IMG/VR virus record: IMGVR_UViG_3300020582_000022
Span: 1-35,807 of that record
Length of the DNA: 35,807 nucleotides
Origin: a virus
Strand: one strand, 5' to 3'
A program made the translations under genes and the position numbers. The stretch's first letter is position 1, and every line of letters begins with the position of its first letter. Shown in pieces: positions 8,021-15,858 of the stretch. Below the pieces are notes generated by a model. The model did no database searches. It was not told the DNA's origin and saw only the letters and a program-made list of their open reading frames with translations.

Positions 8021-9019
8021 TTAGTTATTACTTACACTAAACGATTTACCAGCAACCCAGTAAACAACGTCAGCGCTTTGACCTGCTGGACTATCAGCAC
8101 CAGCAGCCAATAACATTCCGATGTATGCTTGGTTAACTGTCGCATCAGATAGAATATCAACACCTTGAGACAATGCATCCGCAGTATCTTCACCCATTGG
8201 AACAACCAATGCAGAAGAGAATGGATATGCAGCGTTCACTGGGAATACGAATGCGCTAAATGCTGATGAATCAACATTCAATGTAATTGTATTACCTGAT
8301 GAAGTATTAGTATTAATAGCGACAATAGTAGCTTGCAAACCATTCATTTGTGTCATACCAAAAGCCGCAGGAACTACCATACGAACTAATTGTCCCACTT
8401 GGTAACCATGAGTTACTGAAAGTGTTACAACTGCTTGTGCAGCCTGAGAAATTTTAGTAATGAAACGACGACGTGGGTAATAGATTGGATCAAAATTAAT
8501 TTTCATCCATGAACCAGTAGTACCTACAGAGATTTGAGCCATGTAATCTAAACTGAATGTACCTGAAGTCAATGTATTATAACCTACAGTGAAATCCATA
8601 GCACCAAGTTCAGCTGCGCCTGCAATGTTAATCAATCGAACAACATCACCAGGATTCAAACCATTTGTACCACTATTTGATACAACTGGAATTGAAGCAG
8701 ATGATACTGCAGTTACTGTTGCATTAACAACGCCATTTGGATTTGATGAAGAATCAACAAGAGTGAAACCACCACTTGTATTGAAAGTTACTAAGTTAGC
8801 ACCAGCTACACCAGAACCTGCTTTTTTATATTCCCATGCATATCCATTAGCGAATCCACGCTGCCAATAGAACTCAACACCGATTGCGGTAGTTTGAGCA
8901 TTGGTAGCGACAGTCGTATTATAGACTTTCATCCAATCGACATCAGATCTGATTTGTAACGTTACTGCAGAACCTGCAGACGTAAATCGACCTTGTTGAA
9001 TTATAGTATTGTCTGACAT
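8021..9019 (-). CDS. Head decoration or minor capsid protein (332 aa)
   Basis: Starts MSDNTIIQQGRFTSAGSA behind AAAGGAGG, 12 nt after the major capsid gene. Beta-rich. The first 80 residues have 'I-R-S-D-V-D-W-M-K-V-Y-N-T-T' and 'F-Y-W-Q-R-G'. A middle section resembles Gly/Ser/Asn-rich surface repeats. The C-terminal third carries the 'H-G-Y-x-x-G-x-x-V-R-M-V-V-P' module also found in the 118-aa protein, and ends with 'A-D-V-V-Y-W-V-A-G-K-S'. I do not know a named family; adjacency to the capsid gene and strong ribosome site suggest an abundant head protein. Confidence 0.65.
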   Translation of the reverse strand: MSDNTIIQQGRFTSAGSAVTLQIRSDVDWMKVYNTTVATNAQTTAIGVEFYWQRGFANGYAWEYKKAGSGVAGANLVTFNTSGGFTLVDSSSNPNGVVNATVTAVSSASIPVVSNSGTNGLNPGDVVRLINIAGAAELGAMDFTVGYNTLTSGTFSLDYMAQISVGTTGSWMKINFDPIYYPRRRFITKISQAAQAVVTLSVTHGYQVGQLVRMVVPAAFGMTQMNGLQATIVAINTNTSSGNTITLNVDSSAFSAFVFPVNAAYPFSSALVVPMGEDTADALSQGVDILSDATVNQAYIGMLLAAGADSPAGQSADVVYWVAGKSFSVSNN

Positions 9020-9031
9020 TGTAGTCCTCCT

Positions 9032-9979
9032 TTAAGATAATGTTGCACGTAAGTTCAACACCCATAAATCATTAGTGATTCGTGGGACTTCAGCGAATTT
9101 ATATCCGACTGAAGCATTTAGTGCTAATGGTCCATCATATATTGGTGGTCTATAGATGAATGAAGCTGAATAACCATCTTGTTCGATACAAGCATACGCT
9201 TCCATACCAACACAGAAGATGTTATAAACAGTGCTACCATTGTTTGATGCATTAGCAGTTGTTGAACCAATTGATGAAATCAAGAATCTTAAGTTTCCGA
9301 CTGCACCCCATTCTGAACGAAGAGCATTCATTGGAGATGGATATTGTGATTTATTAATAAATCCGTTAACACCATCAAGCTCTTTACTCATATCTGTATG
9401 ACATAATGCAAAATATGCATCACGAACTGGAGCTGTACCAAATCTATCTTCACCTTCAATGTTATCCATGATTGTATAAGCATTGTTACCAAGTAACGCT
9501 CGTACTACATCATCAACATCTGAACGTGATAAGTTAGTTGGGTTATCACCATTAATACCACCAGTACAGTTAATAAATGATGCAGTTGATGCAAGCATAT
9601 CACGTGTTAACTGATCTTCAGTTTGACGAAGTGAAACACCTAGACGAGCTGCGCACTCATTTAGAACTGGATCTTGGTTTTGTAATGTTACTTGTTCGTT
9701 CAATTGCACATAAGTACCATAGAAAGAAATTTTCGCATCGATATCAACTGCAGTTAAATTTTGCGGTGGTGGAGTTACGCCAGAATTTCCTAGCGGTACC
9801 ATTGCAGTTGAAAGTGGATTATATCTACGCATACGTAAAGTTGTACCACCATTTCTCGGCATAACTTTTAGCATCGCCGGAATTTTGTGGATCATATTTG
9901 GCACTGGTACTGACAGAAGCTTATAACTAAAGCTTTGCTGCACCGGTGCTGGCAGTGTACTAGTCGTTGTAATTGACAT
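9032..9979 (-). CDS. Major capsid protein, N4-gp56-like family (315 aa)
   Basis: Starts MSITTTSTLPAPVQQSF behind AAGGAG. It shows the pattern of N4-gp56-type capsid proteins. An N-terminal 'M-I-H-K-I-P ... G-G-T-T-L-R-M-R-R-Y-N-P-L' is followed by 'P-P-P-Q-N-L ... Y-G-T-Y-V-Q-L-N-E-Q-V', a helix with 'Q-T-E-D-Q-L-T-R-D-M-L' (about 137-147), 'Y-F-A-L-C-H-T-D-M-S-K-E-L' (about 188-200), and 'S-E-W-G-A-V-G-N-L-R-F-L-I-S-S' near 222-236. It has its own predicted promoter (10112-10141) just downstream of the groEL terminator and tRNA-like sequence, so capsid expression can be uncoupled from the upstream operon. It is a plausible client of the phage GroEL (inference). Confidence 0.85.
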   Translation of the reverse strand: MSITTTSTLPAPVQQSFSYKLLSVPVPNMIHKIPAMLKVMPRNGGTTLRMRRYNPLSTAMVPLGNSGVTPPPQNLTAVDIDAKISFYGTYVQLNEQVTLQNQDPVLNECAARLGVSLRQTEDQLTRDMLASTASFINCTGGINGDNPTNLSRSDVDDVVRALLGNNAYTIMDNIEGEDRFGTAPVRDAYFALCHTDMSKELDGVNGFINKSQYPSPMNALRSEWGAVGNLRFLISSIGSTTANASNNGSTVYNIFCVGMEAYACIEQDGYSASFIYRPPIYDGPLALNASVGYKFAEVPRITNDLWVLNLRATLS

Positions 9980-10111
9980 AGCTTTCTCCTTAAGTGTATT
10001 GATAAGATAACAACTTAAAGCTGACGAGACTTAAAATACGTCGAAATGATTTGGCGAAGATCAATACGCCGGAAAGTTTTTGTAGGAACGACTCTACGAT
10101 ACGTTGAAATT

Positions 10112-10141
10112 AGTATATAAAATAAGCTCTATAATAATCAA
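10112..10141 (-). promoter_or_regulatory. Predicted sigma70-type promoter for the capsid operon
   Basis: On the minus strand: TTGATT (10141-10136), 18-nt spacer, TATACT (10117-10112). It leaves an untranslated leader of about 125 nt before the capsid ATG; that leader contains a GGCG/CGCC hairpin near 10059-10076. The rest of the 310-nt gap between capsid and groEL is filled by the tRNA-like sequence and the groEL terminator. Confidence 0.5.
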
Positions 10142-10172
10142 CAAGTAATAACGAAGTTATAATAATGGGAAT

Positions 10173-10243
10173 GGTCCCTTAAGAGAGTCGAACTCTTATG
10201 CACACCGTCAAGCAGTGATATTTTCCATTTAATGTAAAGGGAC
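10173..10243 (-). tRNA. tRNA-like sequence, possibly tRNA-Gln(UUG), atypical
   Basis: Reading leftward, GTCCCTT (10243-10237) pairs perfectly with AAGGGAC (10180-10174) as a 7-bp acceptor stem. AAGAG-TTCGACT-CTCTT (10197-10181) is a perfect 5-bp T-arm with a normal 7-nt loop. A 3-bp D-stem with GG in its loop precedes a weak anticodon arm. The best loop reads GCTTGAC, giving anticodon TTG, but position 33 is C instead of the invariant U and the stem has only four pairs, one of them wobble. The encoded 3' end is C-C-A if the last acceptor C is counted. It could be a functional but degenerate tRNA, a decaying one, or a tRNA-like processing signal. Confidence 0.45.
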
Positions 10244-10253
10244 TAAAAAACTG

Positions 10254-10278
10254 AAAAAAAGGGCCACCGAAGTGACCC
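10254..10278 (-). terminator. Rho-independent terminator of groES-groEL
   Basis: On the minus strand GGGTCAC-TTCG-GTGGCCC forms a 7-bp stem (one G-U) capped by a stable TTCG tetraloop, followed by seven T's. It starts 12 nt after the groEL stop. Confidence 0.9.
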
Positions 10279-10289
10279 CTTAATAAGCT

Positions 10290-12186
<1,897 letters not shown>

Positions 12187-12215
12187 GTCACTCCTTTTAA
12201 ATTAAGTTGAGAAAA

Positions 12216-12280
12216 ATCCCTGTGCAGATAGGTAACAAGTCAACCATTTTAAAACTTGTCGGGGTTATGTGCAAAGGGAT
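12216..12280. repeat. Nested dyad symmetry over the groES promoter
   Basis: Outer arms ATCCCTGTGCA (12216-12226) and TGCAAAGGGAT (12270-12280) match as an inverted repeat at 10 of 11 positions. Inner arms ACAAGT (12235-12240) and ACTTGT (12254-12259) are exact. The centre coincides with the predicted -10 box. It is unlike the CIRCE element of HrcA-regulated groE operons. Likely an operator. Confidence 0.5.
12246..12274 (-). promoter_or_regulatory. Predicted promoter of groES-groEL
   Basis: On the minus strand TTGCAC (12274-12269), 17-nt spacer, TAAAAT (12251-12246). The -35 is only moderate. An alternative -35, TTGACT (12243-12238), has no good -10 at proper distance. The gene upstream is closed off by a terminator at 12294-12330, so the operon needs its own promoter. 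Confidence 0.45.
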
Positions 12281-12293
12281 ATAGATATAATAC

Positions 12294-12330
12294 AAAAAAA
12301 ATCGACCATTGCAAGTTAATACAATGGTCG
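12294..12330 (-). terminator. Rho-independent terminator after the lipoprotein gene
   Basis: CGACCATTG (12303-12311) and CAATGGTCG (12322-12330) are a perfect 9-bp stem with a 10-nt loop; on the minus strand it is followed by an A and then a run of T's (12301-12294). It separates the terminase-portal-scaffold-lysis operon from groES-groEL. Confidence 0.85.
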
Positions 12331-12352
12331 TAAATTATTGTAACACGATCAT

Positions 12353-12631
12353 CTATTTAGCATTATACGGTTTTGTATGTAATACAACTGATGTTGCTAT
12401 AGACAATTGAGATTTAGGTTCAGAATCAGGAGCTGGAGTTTGTGGTGGTGTAGGAGTTGTTTTAGGACTCTTACAATCTTCTGAATCAAAAATATGATGA
12501 TATTCAATTGGATAATATCCATTCTCTATACTTTGAGAATTTTTTGATTCAGCTTTTTCATAGTCGCATGATCCGAAAGCTAAAACTGATGAAACTAAAA
12601 AAATACATGGTAGTAGTTTAAAACACTGCAT
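12353..12631 (-). CDS. Small Pro-rich lipoprotein, candidate outer-membrane spanin (92 aa)
   Basis: The ATG at 12629-12631 is preceded by AGAGGAA; the longer frame lacks such a site and would hide the signal peptide. MQCFKLLPCIFLVSSVLAFGSC is a type II signal peptide with Cys22 as lipidation site (F-G-S-C lipobox). The mature part is short, charged, then Pro/Thr-rich (K-T-T-P-T-P-P-Q-T-P-A-P, about 59-70). A small Pro-rich lipoprotein directly after an endolysin is the profile of Rz1-type outer-membrane spanins, but no obvious inner-membrane partner is adjacent. If the spanin reading holds, the host has an outer membrane. Confidence 0.6.
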   Translation of the reverse strand: MQCFKLLPCIFLVSSVLAFGSCDYEKAESKNSQSIENGYYPIEYHHIFDSEDCKSPKTTPTPPQTPAPDSEPKSQLSIATSVVLHTKPYNAK

Positions 12632-12684
12632 GAGAATTCCTCTGCTTATAAAAGAGTTATTATTGATTACATTTTTCATATTAA

Positions 12685-12712
12685 ATAATATAGATATTTT
12701 TATAATTAACAA
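12685..12712 (-). promoter_or_regulatory. Possible promoter upstream of the lipoprotein gene
   Basis: On the minus strand TTGTTA (12712-12707), 16-nt spacer, TATTAT (12690-12685), in a very AT-rich 103-nt gap after the endolysin gene. It would give the lipoprotein its own transcript. Confidence 0.3.
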
Positions 12713-12734
12713 ACATTTCTACCTGAAAGACTAT

Positions 12735-13085
12735 TTATGAAATACTCGGTCTTTCATTTCTTTCAAAGTGGTTGCCATCCGCACGAGTAAACTTGCCACC
12801 CCATCGATTAACTGGTGACAAACTCTCCCAATACGTTCCAAAAGTTTTATAACTTTCTGTTTTATCAAGATAGTTCCCCTGTTCATCAAAGATATTAATA
12901 TCTATAGCTAATCGTTTACAGTGTAGACTATCAATAATACCTTTACCTTCTTTAGCATATATCTCAGCCTGTTCTATTGATCTCATAGCTTCACCATAGG
13001 TAAATGAATAGTTTAAAGAATGAATAAACTCAAAAAGTTTAACGGTATCACGAGCAAATAGTTGCTGCAACTCACTCAATCTCAT
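12735..13085 (-). CDS. Endolysin, M15-family peptidase (116 aa)
   Basis: Single-domain zinc peptidase cutting peptidoglycan cross-link or stem peptides. The first zinc ligands are His55 and Asp62 in 'S-L-H-C-K-R-L-A-I-D-I-N'. The second half is 'W-G-G-K-F ... D-G-N-H-F-E' with Asp103 as likely catalytic base and His106 as third ligand. These match L-alanyl-D-glutamate / VanY-type (M15) phage endolysins, where this short length is normal. No signal peptide, so release would need a holin. Start overlaps the scaffold stop (TAATG) behind AAAGGAT, so it is expressed with the head genes rather than in a separate lysis cassette. Confidence 0.85.
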   Translation of the reverse strand: MRLSELQQLFARDTVKLFEFIHSLNYSFTYGEAMRSIEQAEIYAKEGKGIIDSLHCKRLAIDINIFDEQGNYLDKTESYKTFGTYWESLSPVNRWGGKFTRADGNHFERNERPSIS

Positions 13086-13957
13086 TAGTATCCTTTTTTA
13101 TGTTGATTCATTTCTTTTAATAACTGTGCTTTAAGATCTGCTGTTAATCCATTCGCAAATGCATTTGCTTTCGACATTGGAGATTCACCCTGTTGTGGAG
13201 ATACGGAAGCTAAAGGTCTTGGTTTAGCTGCATTTTTCTGAGCTACGATCTTATCTTGATCGTATGAAGTGTCTTTATAAATGCCATATTGCTTTACCAT
13301 TTCATAAGCGAGCGTTGCCTGCTTGAATTGATCAGGAGTTGCTAAAATAGCTTCTGCTAGAACTGGATTTGCATTGCGAAGCATTTCAAGATTAGACTGA
13401 TTAACCACAGAATCAAAATCAGGAAATCGTGATTTAAGACGAACTTCGATAGTGTCTTGAACCGTCTGTCTTTTATATTGATTGAGTTCATTCTTCAGCG
13501 ATCTTAATTCTTTCATCAAAGGTTTAAGATGCTTGCCTTCTGCAAGTGAATCAGCTTCAATTCCTAAAGATGCTAAGTAATCTTCTTCAGTTTCAATTGG
13601 CTCTTGAACTTTGGGTTGTTGCTGTTGTTGAAATGCAAGAATCTGTCGCATCATTTCATCGCGTTCTCTTTCAGCTTTTTCAGCCTTTTCGCGAAGAATC
13701 CGCATATTATATTCTTTATTAGATTCTTTATCTTGGACCATTTCGACTGCTGAATCGTCGGCTTCGTCTTCTCCATGTAAATCCGAATCATCGGTCTGAA
13801 TTTGCATGGAAGGCTCTTCATGATGTTGTAAGATAGGTGCGACTTTGGTTTCTTGTTCAATGATTTCATCTGGTTCTATTCCAAACTTTTCTTGAGCTGC
13901 TTTATTCATGGCCTTAATTTGTGCCGCTGAAGCATTTGGTAATGAATCGATACTCAT
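13085..13957 (-). CDS. Scaffolding protein (290 aa)
   Basis: Acidic, helical, no cysteine. Glu/Asp-rich region about 30-85, a long charged coiled coil about 85-175 including a QQQQQ run, 'S-R-F-P-D-F-D-S-V-V-N' near 187, and a basic C-terminus ending Q-H-K-K-G-Y. Length, charge pattern, basic C-terminal helix and location between portal and capsid genes are typical of internal scaffolds, whose C-terminal basic helix binds the coat protein. Start ATG behind GGGAG. Confidence 0.7.
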   Translation of the reverse strand: MSIDSLPNASAAQIKAMNKAAQEKFGIEPDEIIEQETKVAPILQHHEEPSMQIQTDDSDLHGEDEADDSAVEMVQDKESNKEYNMRILREKAEKAERERDEMMRQILAFQQQQQPKVQEPIETEEDYLASLGIEADSLAEGKHLKPLMKELRSLKNELNQYKRQTVQDTIEVRLKSRFPDFDSVVNQSNLEMLRNANPVLAEAILATPDQFKQATLAYEMVKQYGIYKDTSYDQDKIVAQKNAAKPRPLASVSPQQGESPMSKANAFANGLTADLKAQLLKEMNQHKKGY

Positions 13958-13977
13958 AAAAATCTCCCTTAAATATA

Positions 13978-14439
13978 TTATACTCGTTCGCCATTCAACT
14001 GTTTACATCGTCTTAATAGTGTACCATCCGCATCATCTAAAACAAATTGTAGTAACTCCCTTTCTTCTGATGGAATCTCAAGTGCATATTCACGCATCAT
14101 TTTACATACTTCTTTTGAAGGTAATACCCAAAGAAACTGTAAGTGTTCTTCTGAACGATGATATTTATAGACACTATTATCATAAGTTGGAGTAGGACAA
14201 GTCATCCTCGGGAAAAAATAGTTGCGAATAACATTCTTCATTTTAGGTTCTTTTTTTGTCTCTACCACAATATAAAAGTCACCACCATAAAGTTTCTTAC
14301 CATTTTCAACTGCTTCAAATACATTTCTTTCATAATTATCTAGCTGTTCACGCATTTGTTCTTCAGCACTATGATCAGCAGGAGATGCATGTTGTAATAG
14401 ATCCCAAGATAACTTACCAACTGTAGGTCTTTGTTCCAT
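13978..14439 (-). CDS. Conserved hypothetical head-cluster protein (153 aa)
   Basis: I chose the ATG at 14437-14439 (MEQRPTVGKLSWDLL), which follows GGGGA; the frame stays open upstream but without a ribosome site. Features: a mixed N-terminal helix region, 'G-G-D-F-Y-I-V-V-E-T-K-K-E-P' near 50-63, then 'Y-K-Y-H-R-S-E-E-H-L-Q-F-L-W-V-L-P-S-K-E' and a C-terminal 'L-L-Q-F-V-L-D-D-A-D-G-T-L-L-R-R-C'. I recall this combination as a conserved gene next to scaffold genes in related environmental phages, without known function. Confidence 0.7.
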   Translation of the reverse strand: MEQRPTVGKLSWDLLQHASPADHSAEEQMREQLDNYERNVFEAVENGKKLYGGDFYIVVETKKEPKMKNVIRNYFFPRMTCPTPTYDNSVYKYHRSEEHLQFLWVLPSKEVCKMMREYALEIPSEERELLQFVLDDADGTLLRRCKQLNGERV

Positions 14440-14538
14440 AATTTTCCCCAAAAAAATCTGGGCAGATCGATCAAGGTTTAGGGATAAACTTGAATCTAAT
14501 GCCCAGATGAAAAATAAGCAATCAACAACTAACACATT

Positions 14539-15024
14539 CTATTTCTTTTTACTCTTTTTACCAACTTTTCTTGATTCTGAAAGAGCAATTGCAATCGCTT
14601 GTTTAGGATTCATCACTTCAGGTCCTTTTTTAGACCCAGAATGTAATTTACCTTCTTTAAATTCATGCATAACTTTTTTAACTTTTAGTTCTTTTTTACC
14701 AGCTTTAACTTCTTTATGAAGTTTTTCATCACCTTTTTTGCCAGCTTCTTTCATCATCATCTTGTGATGCATCATCTTTTCTTTATGATGTTCCATTTTT
14801 TCTTTATGGCCATCCATCATTTTTTCATGATGATCTTTAGATTTATGTCCATGATGAGGCATTTTTTCTAATGTTTCAGCAAGACGAGCTCGTTTACCTT
14901 CAACACCTTTATGATGCGCTGCTTTTTCTAATTTAGCCATTGGAATCTTTTTATCCATTGGAACATGAAGTTCCTCATGCAAAGCACCTGGATGTTTAAT
15001 AGCTTTTTGTATCCATTTTTTCAT
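14539..15024 (-). CDS. His/Met/Lys-rich protein with DUF6496-like C-terminus (161 aa)
   Basis: Three parts. Residues 1-50: 'K-K-W-I-Q-K-A-I-K-H-P-G-A-L-H', a motif I know from phage head-cluster proteins. Residues about 54-92: a low-complexity stretch made mainly of His, Met, Lys and Glu, with many HH, HHK and MM pairs. Residues about 115-155: 'K-V-M-H-E-F-K-E-G-K-L-H-S-G-S-K-K-G-P' and 'N-P-K-Q-A-I-A-I-A-L-S', the DUF6496 signature. Strongly basic overall. It may be packaged with DNA or bind soft metals through the His/Met part; both are speculation. Its start overlaps the stop of the upstream gene (TAATG). Confidence 0.75.
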   Translation of the reverse strand: MKKWIQKAIKHPGALHEELHVPMDKKIPMAKLEKAAHHKGVEGKRARLAETLEKMPHHGHKSKDHHEKMMDGHKEKMEHHKEKMMHHKMMMKEAGKKGDEKLHKEVKAGKKELKVKKVMHEFKEGKLHSGSKKGPEVMNPKQAIAIALSESRKVGKKSKKK

Positions 15025-15284
15025 TATACTTCACTTTCTTCATTACGTCGTCCCAATGCTTCCATGAAACGATTCGGGTTGAACTGACGATGAATAAACT
15101 GTTCAGAAAGATTTGCGACTGCATTATGATCTTCTTGAATCATACGGCTATCGGCTACTTGAGGTTTTAAACGAGGATCGATTTGACGATAAAAAGAACC
15201 TGCAAGAGTTTCCATGACTTTAGGATGCTCAGTGCGTTCTAAACGAGATTTCATTTTACGAACTCGTGGTGTTCCATTTCCCAT
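15024..15284 (-). CDS. Small conserved phage protein with 'MI-ED-NAVAN' motif (86 aa)
   Basis: ATG behind AAAAGGAA. The core 'D-S-R-M-I-Q-E-D-H-N-A-V-A-N-L' is near-identical to 'D-A-G-M-I-N-E-D-K-N-A-V-A-N-M' in the 90-aa protein at 15521-15790, followed in both by an aromatic/Pro/Phe-containing segment. Basic N-terminus. Function unknown; always-together placement after the portal suggests a small head or packaging component. Confidence 0.7.
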   Translation of the reverse strand: MGNGTPRVRKMKSRLERTEHPKVMETLAGSFYRQIDPRLKPQVADSRMIQEDHNAVANLSEQFIHRQFNPNRFMEALGRRNEESEV

Positions 15285-15312
15285 ACTATTCCTTTTAAAG
15301 TTGAATATCAGA

Positions 15313-15348
15313 GACCGGCTCCCAGGCTTTGAAGAGAGTTAGCCGGCC
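15313..15348 (-). other. GC-rich hairpin in the gap before the 86-aa gene
   Basis: CCGGCT (15315-15320) and AGCCGG (15341-15346) pair exactly, extended outward by one mismatch and one more pair; 20-nt loop. It stands out in otherwise AT-rich sequence, has no T-tract, and lies 29-64 nt upstream of a start codon. Possible mRNA processing or translation control element. Confidence 0.35.
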
Positions 15349-15366
15349 ATTTGATACGCGCGTACT

Positions 15367-15516
15367 TTATTTCAATCTGGATGATTCCTGAGCAAGCAAC
15401 TGGCGATTCACTCGTTCTTGTTCTTTCGATCTCTTAAACCTAATGTTTAAAGGAACTCCAAGAATTTTCCAAGCGATCTTTGTTGCAGTCGATTTTACTC
15501 GAGGCATACTCGCCAT
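15367..15516 (-). CDS. Small basic protein (49 aa)
   Basis: ATG at 15514-15516, 4 nt after the preceding stop; reads MASMPRVKSTATKIAWKILG and then a charged helix ending Q-E-S-S-R-L-K, stop at 15367. Pattern: short basic segment, amphipathic 'K-I-A-W-K-I-L-G-V-P-L', then 'R-F-K-R-S-K-E-Q-E-R'. It fills an otherwise empty 236-nt gap in the operon, which is the chief support; the ribosome site (GTGG) is weak. Unknown function. Confidence 0.5.
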   Translation of the reverse strand: MASMPRVKSTATKIAWKILGVPLNIRFKRSKEQERVNRQLLAQESSRLK

Positions 15517-15520
15517 AATG

Positions 15521-15790
15521 TTACCACTTTTTCGGTTCGTTATAACGTTTCGCTACTGATTCATCCATTTCGATTTGACGATTGACGCCAGAAATAGAAT
15601 CATCTAAGTCTGAATCAAATCCAGGATAACGTCCAGGCCATGGTTTATACATAACACCTTGTGGCATATTCGCTACTGCATTTTTATCTTCATTGATCAT
15701 GCCAGCATCTTTCATCTCTTGATGACGACGATTGACCATTCCTTCATACATACCATCCATTTTATCGTGGTATCTTTTTTTTGCTGCCAT
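15521..15790 (-). CDS. Small conserved phage protein, paralog of the 86-aa gene (89 aa)
   Basis: Start at 15788-15790 (MAAKKRYHDKMDGMYEGM), behind AAGG; the frame extends upstream without a ribosome site. Carries the 'M-I-N-E-D-K-N-A-V-A-N-M-P' motif (about 32-44), then 'Y-K-P-W-P-G-R-Y-P-G-F-D-S-D-L-D-D'. First gene after the portal. The shared motif with the gene at 15024-15284 points to duplication and divergence. Confidence 0.7.
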   Translation of the reverse strand: MAAKKRYHDKMDGMYEGMVNRRHQEMKDAGMINEDKNAVANMPQGVMYKPWPGRYPGFDSDLDDSISGVNRQIEMDESVAKRYNEPKKW

Positions 15791-15858
15791 AGTAGGCCTT
15801 TCGATAGAAACTACGGGGATTACCCGCAAGGTTAAACCTCTAACATATCGCATCAATT

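Noticed and set aside
12187-12293. CIRCE/HrcA operator or heat-shock sigma promoter at groES
   Set aside because: The TTAGCACTC-N9-GAGTGCTAA pattern is absent; the dyad present has other arms.
12632-12712. 27-residue N-terminal extension of the lipoprotein
   Set aside because: No ribosome site, and it would place the signal peptide inside the chain; the ATG at 12631 has AGAGGAA.
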